From the NCBI RefSeq assembly GCF_938017705.1, contig NZ_CALIIS010000244.1, positions 1 through 13,252 of the forward strand: DNA of 13,252 nt, written 5' to 3'. Below, in pieces: positions 7,123 to 13,252 of the stretch (within the stretch, counting starts at the first letter, position 1; the number at the start of each line of letters is the position of its first letter). A program made the position numbers and the translations under genes. Source of the stretch: an uncultured Campylobacter sp. (GTDB lineage: Bacteria > Campylobacterota > Campylobacteria > Campylobacterales > Campylobacteraceae). Under the pieces are notes generated by a model, which saw only the letters and a list, made by a program, of their open reading frames with translations, did no database searches and was not told where the DNA came from.

Positions 7123-7686
7123 ATGAAAAATTTTATAAAGTTTACGCTTGCTGCGACGCTGGCGGCGATATTTTTAGGCGGCTGCTTAGCCAAGCAGGCT
7201 AAGCCATACACCTACTACGAGCTACGTTATGATCAAAAGCGCTGCGTAAATCCTAGCGGTGCACGTAAAAATATCTTTATTGACACCATCACGGCGACAG
7301 ATCTCGTCGATAGGCGGGATATTTTAATAGTGGATTTTAGAAACCGAACGCGGTTCGCAAGCGACGCCAAATTTATCACTATGCCTAGCGAGATGGTATA
7401 TAAGGCACTGCTGGATGCGGCATTTTCCACCTGCTCGCTAAATCCGATCTTCGTGCCAAAAGAGCGGGATTTGCGCCTAAAAACCAGTATCGTAGCGCTT
7501 CAGGTCAATAACGATCAAGCAACCGTCACGATGGGGTATGAAATTTTGAATTCTTTAGAAAGCATAAAATCAGGCATCGTCACTAAGCGCGTTTTCGTGC
7601 CTGATCCTAGCTCGCAAAGCATTTATAATGCCCTAAATTTAGCGCTTAATGAGAGCATAAACGAAATTTTAAAGGCTCTTAGATGA
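7123..7686 (+). CDS. ABC-type transport auxiliary lipoprotein
   Basis: This is a probable outer-membrane or periplasm-facing lipoprotein partner of the MCE transporter, resembling the ABC_trans_aux/PqiC-like family. The 187-residue precursor has a basic start (MKNFIKF), a hydrophobic stretch and a lipobox LGGC with the lipidated cysteine at C21. The YYEL motif near residue 31, early in the mature chain, is typical of the family. The mature protein also has C40 and C114. ATG at 7123 follows the mlaD stop by 2 nt, with AAGGA at 7112-7116. The stop overlaps the ruvA start in ATGA (7683-7686), so transport and repair genes share a transcript. It may play the role that MlaA or MlaC plays elsewhere, but this is inferred from position. 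The C. jejuni equivalent is probably Cj1649 (from memory). Confidence 0.85.
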   Translation: MKNFIKFTLAATLAAIFLGGCLAKQAKPYTYYELRYDQKRCVNPSGARKNIFIDTITATDLVDRRDILIVDFRNRTRFASDAKFITMPSEMVYKALLDAAFSTCSLNPIFVPKERDLRLKTSIVALQVNNDQATVTMGYEILNSLESIKSGIVTKRVFVPDPSSQSIYNALNLALNESINEILKALR

Positions 7687-8237
7687 TAGCAGCGATCGAA
7701 GGAATTATCACGCGCAAAGAGCCCACTGCTTGCGTCATTAAATGCGCTAGCGGCGTGAGCTACGCTCTTTCATTGTCATTAAATACCTCCGCGAAGCTCA
7801 CGCAGGGCAAGCTGACCGAGCTTGCGTGCGTGCAAATTCTGCGCGAGGATGCCGATTTGCTGTATGGGTTTTTAGACGAGAGTGAAAAAAGGATGTTTGA
7901 AACCCTAATCAAGCTTAGCGGCATCGGCGCAAGCACGGCGATGGCAGTTTGTTCGACGCTCGCTCCGCAGGATTTCGCGCGTTGCGTAGCTACGGGGGAT
8001 GCTGCGACGCTAACTTCAGTTCCAGGTATCGGCCCAAAGACCGCTAGACGGATCATTGCCGAACTAGGCGATGCAAAGCTAATGGAATTCGGTCCTAGCG
8101 AGACTTATAAAAACGAAGCGGCGTCCGCGCTACAAAGCCTTGGATTTAAGCGCGATAAGATCAATCAAATTTTAGCGGGCTGCAGCAGCACGAATACGTC
8201 AGATCTTGTCAAAGAGGCGTTAAAAAAATTAGCGTAG
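7683..8237 (+). CDS. ruvA: Holliday junction DNA helicase subunit RuvA
   Basis: RuvA binds four-way DNA junctions as a tetramer and loads the RuvB motor for branch migration in recombinational repair. At 184 residues it is close to the family size (about 180-205). Domain I (about 1-62) is the OB fold starting MIAAIEGIITRKEP. Domain II has two helix-hairpin-helix motifs, LSGIGASTA (78-86) and VPGIGPKTA (113-121). Domain III (about 143-184) ends in the RuvB-contacting helices (ALQSLGFKRDKI). The ATG overlaps the lipoprotein stop by 4 bp, with AAAGG at 7671-7675. ddl follows after 23 nt. No ruvB or ruvC is in the window, which is normal for Campylobacterota. Confidence 0.96.
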   Translation: MIAAIEGIITRKEPTACVIKCASGVSYALSLSLNTSAKLTQGKLTELACVQILREDADLLYGFLDESEKRMFETLIKLSGIGASTAMAVCSTLAPQDFARCVATGDAATLTSVPGIGPKTARRIIAELGDAKLMEFGPSETYKNEAASALQSLGFKRDKINQILAGCSSTNTSDLVKEALKKLA

Positions 8238-8260
8238 AAAATAAAATTTGAAGGAAAACA

Positions 8261-9292
8261 ATGAAATTTGGCTTAGTTTTTGGAGCTCAGAGCTACGAGC
8301 ACGAAGTAAGTATCATCTCGGCAATTGCCGTCAAAAATGCCCTAAAAGGCTGGGACTTGGAGTTTGTATTTTGCGATAAAAATCGTAAATTTTACCGCAT
8401 CGATGATAAAAATATGCGCGCGGCATATTTTAAGCAGGGCGGCTATGCTAAAGCAAAAGAGCTTAGTATCGGTGCGGGCGGATTTTTTGAGAGCGGAATG
8501 TTTAGCAAAAGCATGCTAGAAGTCGGCACATATATCAATCTAATCCACGGCTGCGACGGCGAGGATGGCAAAATGGCAGCGCTATTTGAGTTTTTTGGCA
8601 TCCCTTACATCGGACCTCGTATCGAAGCTAGCGTGCTAAGCTATAATAAAATTTTAACCAAGCACTTAGCCGCAATCGCAAATGTAAAAACCCTGCCGTA
8701 TGAGATCGTAAATCGTACTAGTCTGCCTAATTTTAATTTTCCGATCATCGTTAAGCCCGCTCATTTGGGCTCTAGCATCGGAATTTCGATAGCCAAGAAC
8801 GAAAGCGAGTTTAGCTACGCGCTGGATCAGGCTTTTGAGCTGGACGACAGCGCGATCGTAGAGCCATACTGGGAAAACGTAAAGGAATTCAATCTCGCAG
8901 GCGCTAAAATAGACGGCAAAATCGTATTTTCAAACATCGAAGAGCCGAAAAAAGAGGGCTATTTAAATTTCGATCGTAAATATTTGGATTTTTCGCGTAG
9001 TGGCGCGATCGAGCCCGCTCGTCCTGGCGCTTTGCTAGAGGGCAAGATGAAAGATGCCTTTACGCGGCTTTATAACGCAGGATCATTCGATGGCGCGCTA
9101 ATTCGCTGCGATTTTTTTGAAAAAGAGGGTGAAATTTATCTAAACGAGATAAATCCAAACCCAGGCAGCCTCGCAAACTACCTATTTGATGATTTCTCCG
9201 AGGTTTTAGCAGCTCTTGCTTCGTCGCTGCCGCCGATGAGACAGATCCCCGTAAGCTACGAGCTGATCGCCAAAATCACCGCTAATAAATAG
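8261..9292 (+). CDS. ddl: D-alanine--D-alanine ligase
   Basis: This is a cytoplasmic ATP-grasp enzyme that joins two D-alanines for the peptidoglycan stem. It supplies the substrate of MurF, which is encoded downstream. In the 343-residue protein E15 in HEVSIISA matches the substrate-binding Glu of E. coli DdlB. HGCDGEDG (96-103) is the N-terminal signature, and KPAHLGSSIG (165-174) supplies the ATP-binding Lys and flexible loop. D284, E296 and N298 (in EINPNPGS) are the magnesium ligands. The C-terminal motif NPNPGSL differs slightly from the common NTMPGMT form, as often seen in this phylum. ATG at 8261 has AAGGA at 8251-8255. A perfect hairpin follows the stop. It is probably co-transcribed with ruvA. 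Confidence 0.96.
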   Translation: MKFGLVFGAQSYEHEVSIISAIAVKNALKGWDLEFVFCDKNRKFYRIDDKNMRAAYFKQGGYAKAKELSIGAGGFFESGMFSKSMLEVGTYINLIHGCDGEDGKMAALFEFFGIPYIGPRIEASVLSYNKILTKHLAAIANVKTLPYEIVNRTSLPNFNFPIIVKPAHLGSSIGISIAKNESEFSYALDQAFELDDSAIVEPYWENVKEFNLAGAKIDGKIVFSNIEEPKKEGYLNFDRKYLDFSRSGAIEPARPGALLEGKMKDAFTRLYNAGSFDGALIRCDFFEKEGEIYLNEINPNPGSLANYLFDDFSEVLAALASSLPPMRQIPVSYELIAKITANK

Positions 9293-9301
9293 CCAATCGT
9301 T

Positions 9302-9335
9302 TAAAATTTTACGCTAAATTTTGCGTAAAATTTTA
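9302..9335 (+). terminator. Perfect 13-bp hairpin after ddl, possible terminator
   Basis: TAAAATTTTACGC (9302-9314) and its exact reverse complement (9323-9335) flank an 8-nt loop, 9 bp after the ddl stop. The stem is AT-rich and is followed by CCCCAAAGG, not a T-run, so termination would be weak. It may instead be a structured spacer, or a leader of the next gene, whose ribosome binding site lies 5 bp beyond. The first 17 bases are identical to 5990-6006 in the mla spacer, which points to a dispersed repeat element. Confidence 0.5.
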
Positions 9336-9351
9336 CCCCAAAGGTCAAGTC

Positions 9352-9570
9352 ATGATAAATCAAGACGAAATTTACACCGCTACCGAGATCGTGCGCAACT
9401 TCAGCACTGTTTTAAACAAGATCAAAAATCAAGAGATCAAAAAAGCCCTGATCGTCAAAAATAACAAATTCGAAGCCGTGATGATCAGTATGAGCGAGTT
9501 TGAGCGGCTCGAAAAAGCAGTCGAGCTACTCAAGGCCGTTTACGCCAAAAGGAGCGGCGGTGGCGAGTAA
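9352..9570 (+). CDS. Phd/YefM-like small protein, apparently without a toxin
   Basis: This 72-residue protein resembles the Phd/YefM antitoxin fold. TATEIVRNFSTVLNKIKNQ matches the DNA-binding N-terminus in which a helix precedes the pairing strand, and KKALIVKNNKFEAVMISMSEFERLE matches the conserved strand and following helix. The C-terminal tail is short. ATG at 9352 has AAAGG at 9340-9344. No RelE/ParE/Doc-like toxin gene adjoins it. The next gene, overlapping by 11 bp, is an alpha/beta hydrolase. C. jejuni has a small gene at the same position (Cj0797c, from memory), so it is probably a conserved resident and not a fresh toxin-antitoxin import. It could be a stand-alone repressor of the hydrolase operon. 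Its role is unknown. Confidence 0.75.
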   Translation: MINQDEIYTATEIVRNFSTVLNKIKNQEIKKALIVKNNKFEAVMISMSEFERLEKAVELLKAVYAKRSGGGE

Positions 9571-10291
9571 GGAGCTCGTCTGCGGCGGCGAGAGCTACAA
9601 AATCAGCTACGAAATTTCAAATTTGCAGCGTGCCGAATATATTTTGGTGCTGCACGGCTGGGGCGCAAACAAAGCGCTTATGTCTAGGGTTTTTTCGGAT
9701 AAATTCCGCCGTTACGCGATAGTGTGCGTCGATCTGCCGGGATTTGGCGCTAGCTCGCAGCCCGCGCGCGCCCTTGGCAGCAAGGATTACGCAGAGATTA
9801 TACGCGCCTTTATCGCAGCCTTCGGCAAGCAGCCCGCGGCGATCATGGGGCACAGCTTCGGCGGCAAGATCGCCGCGTTGCTGGCTCCGCGCAATCTCAT
9901 ACTGCTAAGCAGTGCCGGTATCATCGAACCCAAGCCCTTTGCCGTGCGCGCTAAAATCGCGATTTTTAAAATTTTAAAAAGACTCGGACTGGCGGGGCTT
10001 TGGCGCGCGTTTGCGAGCAAGGATGCCGCAGGTATGAGCAAGACGATGTATGAGACGCTAAAAAACGTCGTAAATGAGGACTTTCGCGATATTTTTTCCG
10101 CGCTAAGCCCGCAAAATGCGCTCATCTTTTGGGGCAAGGACGATCGCGCCACCAGCCTAAAAAGCGGCGAGTTGATCCACTCGCTCGTCAAAAATAGTAA
10201 ATTTTATCCGCTGGCGGGGGATCACTTTTTCTTTTTGCAGAGCGCGGGTTTTATCGGCGAGCAGATCGAAAAGGAGCTTGGCAGCAGCTAA
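9560..10291 (+). CDS. Alpha/beta hydrolase
   Basis: This 243-residue hydrolase is of unknown substrate. The oxyanion motif LHGWG is at 31-35, and DLPGFGASS (58-66) is typical of the fold. The nucleophile elbow GHSFGG places Ser99 as the catalytic residue. The acid is probably D195 (in FWGKDD) and the base H222 (in AGDHFFF). A variable lid region lies at about 125-180. I choose GTG at 9560: AGGAG lies at 9550-9554 with a 5-nt gap, and family-like sequence begins right after it. An ATG at 9500 would add 20 residues encoded within the previous gene, without homology. The gene lies where C. jejuni has Cj0796c, before murF. Its conserved place among cell-wall genes hints at an envelope role, but I cannot name one. 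Confidence 0.88.
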   Translation: MASKELVCGGESYKISYEISNLQRAEYILVLHGWGANKALMSRVFSDKFRRYAIVCVDLPGFGASSQPARALGSKDYAEIIRAFIAAFGKQPAAIMGHSFGGKIAALLAPRNLILLSSAGIIEPKPFAVRAKIAIFKILKRLGLAGLWRAFASKDAAGMSKTMYETLKNVVNEDFRDIFSALSPQNALIFWGKDDRATSLKSGELIHSLVKNSKFYPLAGDHFFFLQSAGFIGEQIEKELGSS

Positions 10292-10358
10292 ATTTAACGA
10301 TTTGGCGCTGCTAAGTTTAAAACAAAACGCGATTCGGTGTAAATTTTAAAATTTAGCG

Positions 10359-10392
10359 GCGCGATTTTAGCGGCGCACCGCTAAAATCGCGC
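10359..10392 (+). terminator. Perfect 15-bp hairpin, likely end of the hydrolase transcript
   Basis: The arms 10359-10373 (GCGCGATTTTAGCGG) and 10378-10392 are exact reverse complements around the 4-nt loop CGCA. This is the strongest hairpin in the window. It lies 67 bp after the hydrolase stop, and TTTAGATA follows on the plus strand, a short, poor T-tail. It overlaps the end of one copy of the TTTAAAATTTAGCGGCG repeat. A terminator is the simplest reading; a processing or stability hairpin is an alternative. Confidence 0.55.
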
Positions 10393-10978
10393 TTTAGATA
10401 TAAAAACAGATCGTGCGAAAAGCGAGGTGGCAGCGAGTGCATTTTAAAATGCGGCGCTTTAATACGGCTCACCCCGCGTTATAAAATTTTGCAATCTGTT
10501 TGCGTCAAAGATCGCAAGCCAAAGCGTAAATTTAAATTATAAAGCCGCGTGCGTATGCGACATATATTTAAAATTTAGCGGCGTAAAATACGCTCTTTGG
10601 GCGCGTAGTATAAAACGCAAAGCTCAAATTGCGGCGCGCCTCGTTAAATTTTAAAATTTTACGCCGTGGCGGGTCGTTTCCGCTCTGCGCCCGCAATTAC
10701 GGCAGCCGTATATGATGCGGCGAAACCGCGCGTGTGTATCGCAAAGCGGACGATTAAATTTAGTCCATAACCGCGTCATGTATTCGCCGCGACAGAAGGC
10801 CTATGTACCGCAAATAATGCAAATCATCGCGCGAGATAGGGCGCGATGTCGCAAGATACGCATCGTGCGAAAATTTCAGGTCGCGGAGAGATGAACGCGG
10901 AGCGGTATCGAAAACGCAGACGGCGCGCGGCAGCAGTAAATTTATCTAGCACGGCTCGTGCGGCCAACATGAGAGCGT

Positions 10979-11041
10979 GAATTTGCGAGCACGCGAATTT
11001 TGTAAAACTAGAATTTGCTAAGCGAGAATTCGTAAAATTTA
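10979..11041. repeat. Degenerate 31-32-bp direct repeat, GAATT every 15-16 bp
   Basis: GAATT occurs at 10979, 10995, 11011 and 11026. The first and third occurrences read GAATTTGC, and the second and fourth lead into GTAAAA. The arrangement is therefore best seen as a unit of 31-32 bp repeated twice (10979-11010 and 11011-11041). It is decayed and lies about 100 bp before murF. Function is unknown; chance similarity in AT-biased sequence is possible. Confidence 0.4.
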
Positions 11042-11140
11042 CAAATGAAGCCGAATGCCGGTTAGCCCGAGCTCGCCGCGTTTTTGCCCGCACAGGCTCG
11101 CAAGGCGGGCGCGTAAATTTATAAAAAGGAATTTTAAAAG

Positions 11141-12937
11141 ATGAATATAATATTTTTGATCGCGCACGCGGCATTCATCCTGATGCTCGGCTTTTATCTG
11201 ATCACCTGCCTGCAGTGGTTTTCGTATAAGCCTGCGCGCATCATCTTTCACTTCACCAAACCCGCGTGGCACCTCTATTTTTTGATTTTGCCACTAGCGG
11301 CGTATTTTGGCTGCGAGATCGCGGCGAGCCTCTGCGCGGCTAAATTCGGCGCCGCGTCCCTGCGCGCCCTGCACGCCGCCAAAATTCTAATCGTCGCGGT
11401 CTATGCGCTAGCGCTTTATTTTTGGCAAAGAGGGCTTGATAAAAAGCTCGTCTTTACGCCGCGCGTGAAGCGATTTTTCGCGATTTTGGCGGTTTGTGTG
11501 TTTAGCTTTAATGCCGCGTTTTATGCCGCGGGGGGTCCGATTTTGCCGATCTTTTTACCGCTTGGCGCGGGCCTTGCGGCGAGTTTTGCTTACGAGCGAG
11601 CGCAGGCTACGAAATTTAAGGCCGCCGCACGCAAAAAACTAGCCCAGATGCCCTCGCTTACGATCATTCAGATCACCGCGAGCTACGGCAAGACGAGCAT
11701 TAAAAACTTCTTGTATCAAATTTTAAAAAATGACTTTCGCTGCTACAAGACGCCGCGCTCGGTAAACACGCTAGCGGGGCTCGTGCGCGACATAAACGAG
11801 GCGCTACCCGCAGATACGCAGATCTACATCGCCGAGGCGGGCGCCAGGCTAAGCGGCGACATCGCCGAGATCACCGAGTTTTTGGCGCCGCAGATCGTCG
11901 TCGTGGGCGAGATCGGCGCGCAACACATCGAGTATTTCAAAAGCATCGAAAACATCCGTAAAACCAAGCTCGAAGCGCTAACAAGCGCGCGGCTAAAGCA
12001 TGCGTTTTTACACAGCTGCACGCAAAAAAGCCCGAGCGAGCGCATCACGATCTACGACGAGGGGCTGGAAATTTGCGGCGCGGATCTGGACGGAATAAAA
12101 TTTAGCCTTAGCTTGAGCGATGATGAAAGCGGTGCTAGCGGCGAGAATTCTACGCTGCGTGCAGACACATCCGCCGCAGGTGGCGAAGGGCAGGGCGATT
12201 TAAGCTTAGATGCAGGCAGTGCGGCATGTGCGGAAAAAGACAAAAATTCTAAAAATTACGGCGCCGATTTTGACGATGCAAATTCCATGTCCCGCACCGA
12301 ACGGAGCGAGCAAGAATTTTACGAACAAGCCGCCCGCGCCGCTAGCGACGATAAAATTTGCAGCGACAAAGAGCGGGACACGCAAGAAGCTTTGAGTGAG
12401 CGTAAAATTTTAAACGGGCGTAGCGAACAAGGAAAGAGATATGAGTTTTTCGCGCCGATTTTGGGTAAATTTAACGCCGCAAATCTCGCCGCGTGCATAA
12501 AGATCGCGCGATTTTTAGGGCTTAGCGCAGATAAAATCAAAAGCCGCGTCGCGCACGTCGGCGCCGTCGAACACCGCCTCGCGCGGCTCGATGCGGGCGG
12601 CAAAATCATCATCGACGATAGTTTTAACGGCAATCTAAGCGGCATGCTGCAAAGCTACGAGCTGATGCGAAGCTACGGCGGGCGCAAGGTCATCATCACG
12701 CCGGGCATCGTCGAGAGCACGCGCGGGGACAACGAGACGCTGGCTGCTAAGATCGATGAAATTTTTGATCTCGCGATCATCACGGGCGAGCTAAATTCCG
12801 AGGTGCTGCAAAGCAGGATCGATCCAGCAAAGACTATCGTTTTGAAAGACAAGCGCGATTTGCAGCGGGTTTTGAGCGAAAATACGCACAGCGGCGATCT
12901 GATTTTATTTTCAAACGACGCGCCGAGCTTTATTTAA
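11141..12937 (+). CDS. murF: UDP-N-acetylmuramoyl-tripeptide--D-Ala-D-Ala ligase, membrane-anchored form
   Basis: MurF adds D-Ala-D-Ala to UDP-MurNAc-tripeptide with ATP, the last cytoplasmic precursor step. The Mur ligase core is recognisable. The P-loop is TASYGKTS (179-186), and AEAGARLSGDIAEIT (231-245) and IGAQHIEYFKSIENI (258-272) are the central-domain motifs. LGKFNAANLAA (441-451), VEHRLARL (476-483) and IIDDSFNGN (490-498, the family's DDSYNANP) lead into the C-terminal domain. Two features are odd. Residues 1 to about 150 are hydrophobic with several membrane segments (about 3-25, 43-65, 80-95, 112-150), and no usual MurF uridine-binding domain is visible. About 105 residues of polar low-complexity sequence (326-431) interrupt the core. 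The length is 598, against about 450 in E. coli and about 480 in C. jejuni (from memory). ATG at 11141 has AAGGA at 11126-11130. Confidence 0.9.
   Translation: MNIIFLIAHAAFILMLGFYLITCLQWFSYKPARIIFHFTKPAWHLYFLILPLAAYFGCEIAASLCAAKFGAASLRALHAAKILIVAVYALALYFWQRGLDKKLVFTPRVKRFFAILAVCVFSFNAAFYAAGGPILPIFLPLGAGLAASFAYERAQATKFKAAARKKLAQMPSLTIIQITASYGKTSIKNFLYQILKNDFRCYKTPRSVNTLAGLVRDINEALPADTQIYIAEAGARLSGDIAEITEFLAPQIVVVGEIGAQHIEYFKSIENIRKTKLEALTSARLKHAFLHSCTQKSPSERITIYDEGLEICGADLDGIKFSLSLSDDESGASGENSTLRADTSAAGGEGQGDLSLDAGSAACAEKDKNSKNYGADFDDANSMSRTERSEQEFYEQAARAASDDKICSDKERDTQEALSERKILNGRSEQGKRYEFFAPILGKFNAANLAACIKIARFLGLSADKIKSRVAHVGAVEHRLARLDAGGKIIIDDSFNGNLSGMLQSYELMRSYGGRKVIITPGIVESTRGDNETLAAKIDEIFDLAIITGELNSEVLQSRIDPAKTIVLKDKRDLQRVLSENTHSGDLILFSNDAPSFI
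12116..12433 (+). other. Low-complexity insert within murF
   Basis: This stretch encodes about residues 326-431 of MurF, between the strand ending IKFSLSL and the strand YEFFAPILG that resumes the Mur ligase fold. It is rich in Ser, Ala, Gly, Glu, Asp and Lys, with no recognisable domain and predicted disorder. It includes GTAAAATTTTAAACGGGCG at 12401-12419, a copy of the intergenic TTTAAAATTT-like word, read in frame as Arg-Lys-Ile-Leu-Asn-Gly. The reading frame stays open, so it is probably expressed as a loop. Confidence 0.6.
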
Positions 12938-13180
12938 GCGGCTTTGACGGCACGGCTTGCTCTGCTTGGCGGCATACGGCGCGATTTAGCAGGCGTGTTT
13001 TTAAGCAAAAGGTTTTGAGCGGGTGCGGCGAGCGATTTAAACGCGATCTATCTGGCGATTAGTTTGAGCTGCATCGCGATCTGTTTAAATAAAAGTCCTG
13101 TGCGGCTAAATTTCGGCGCGCCGTTATCAAATCGTAATCTCGCGCGCAATTAAATTTACGATCAAATTTAAAGGAAAGCT
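12938..13180. other. Spacer after murF, no gene seen
   Basis: No frame with a ribosome binding site is visible in these 243 bases. ATTTAAAC and its reverse complement GTTTAAAT, with nearby CGCGATCT copies, face each other across about 40 nt near 13035-13090. TTAAATTTACGATCAAATTTAAA just before 13171 carries the same AT words as other spacers. I see no good terminator after murF. Confidence 0.5.
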
Positions 13181-13252
13181 ATGGATCTACGAGAAAATAT
13201 GCTAGGGCAGCTGCGGGCGTTAAGCGAAGAATAGTTGGCGCATTTTTCGCAG
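13181..13252 (+). pseudogene. Reading frame with strong RBS broken by TAG after 17 codons; runs off edge
   Basis: ATG at 13181 has an excellent ribosome binding site (AAGGA at 13171-13175, 5-nt gap). The frame reads MDLRENMLGQLRALSEE, then TAG (13232-13234), then Leu-Ala-His-Phe-Ser-Gln to the window edge. Reading TAG as CAG (Gln) would give a smooth amphipathic helix, EEQLAHFSQ, so a single C-to-T nonsense change in a larger gene is plausible. The opening vaguely resembles AlkD-type DNA alkylation repair proteins, but that is a weak impression. Alternatives are a genuine 17-residue peptide, a chance start, or a sequencing error. Confidence 0.4.

Larger units (their letters stand above)
10292..11140. 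other. 849-bp non-coding spacer between hydrolase and murF
   Basis: Frames here (10712-10894 plus, 10824-11174 minus and others) are Arg/Ser/Ala-rich, lack ribosome binding sites and resemble no family, so I call no gene. The spacer holds a strong hairpin (10359-10392) and the direct repeat TTTAAAATTTAGCGGCG, found exactly at 10345-10361 and 10567-10583. It also has inverted arms ATTTTACGCCG (10579-10589 against 10656-10666) and a degenerate 31-32-bp repeat (10979-11041). The murF ribosome binding site AAGGA is at 11126-11130. A promoter for murF must lie here if murF is not read from upstream, but I cannot pick a convincing -10. In C. jejuni the two genes are adjacent (from memory). Confidence 0.65.

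Noticed and set aside
9500..9559. ATG at 9500 as the hydrolase start
   Set aside because: It would overlap the upstream gene by 71 bp and add residues without homology. GTG at 9560 has an AGGAG at the right distance.
9352..10291. A complete toxin-antitoxin module
   Set aside because: The downstream gene has a clear alpha/beta hydrolase catalytic triad (S99, D195, H222) and not a RelE, ParE or Doc fold. Only the antitoxin-like half is supported.
10712..11272. Open frames on both strands between the hydrolase and murF
   Set aside because: Composition is Arg/Ser/Ala-rich without domains or ribosome binding sites, and the minus-strand ones run into murF. They look like chance frames in GC-biased spacer DNA.
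13232..13234. TAG read through as a recoded codon
   Set aside because: A single TAG in a short incomplete frame is far better explained by a nonsense change, and no recoding signal is visible.

Overview
The window looks like chromosomal DNA from a relatively GC-rich member of Campylobacter (Campylobacterota). The genes are compact and use many AAR/TTT codons. TTG and GTG starts occur, and the spacers are full of AAATTT/TTTAAAATTT words. The block cysS - murJ - ruvA - ddl - small protein - alpha/beta hydrolase - murF matches, from memory, the conserved C. jejuni order (roughly Cj0802c to Cj0795c). The base composition and long spacers suggest C. gracilis or a close relative, but the species is an inference.

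Layout. (1) 1-793 has no convincing gene and carries degenerate repeats and hairpins. (2) 794-3671, minus strand: murJ and cysS overlap by 14 bp. (3) A short divergent promoter region at about 3672-3751 has a symmetrical -10 element. (4) 3752-7686, plus strand: a retrograde/anterograde phospholipid transporter of the Mla/MCE type (STAS-MlaE permease, MlaF ATPase, MlaD, auxiliary lipoprotein). It is split after mlaF by a 568-bp AT-rich spacer containing a 91-bp tandem duplication. (5) 7683-9292: ruvA, overlapping the lipoprotein gene by 4 bp, then ddl. (6) 9352-10291: an orphan Phd/YefM-like small protein overlapping an alpha/beta hydrolase. (7) An 849-bp non-coding stretch with a strong hairpin and short repeats. 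(8) 11141-12937: murF, with a membrane N-terminus and a large low-complexity insert. (9) 13181 onward: the start of a reading frame with a strong ribosome binding site, broken by TAG after 17 codons.

How the genes fit together. The theme is envelope building. Ddl makes D-Ala-D-Ala, MurF attaches it to the UDP-MurNAc-tripeptide, and MurJ flips the finished lipid II. The Mla-type complex moves phospholipid between membranes. CysS (translation) and RuvA (Holliday junction processing) are housekeeping passengers.

I found no phage, transposon, CRISPR, tRNA or rRNA, and no convincing new system. The parts most worth a second look are the spacer repeats and their apparent intrusion into coding sequence (cysS, murF), the unusual MurF architecture, the duplicated spacer within the mla operon, and the broken reading frame at the right edge.
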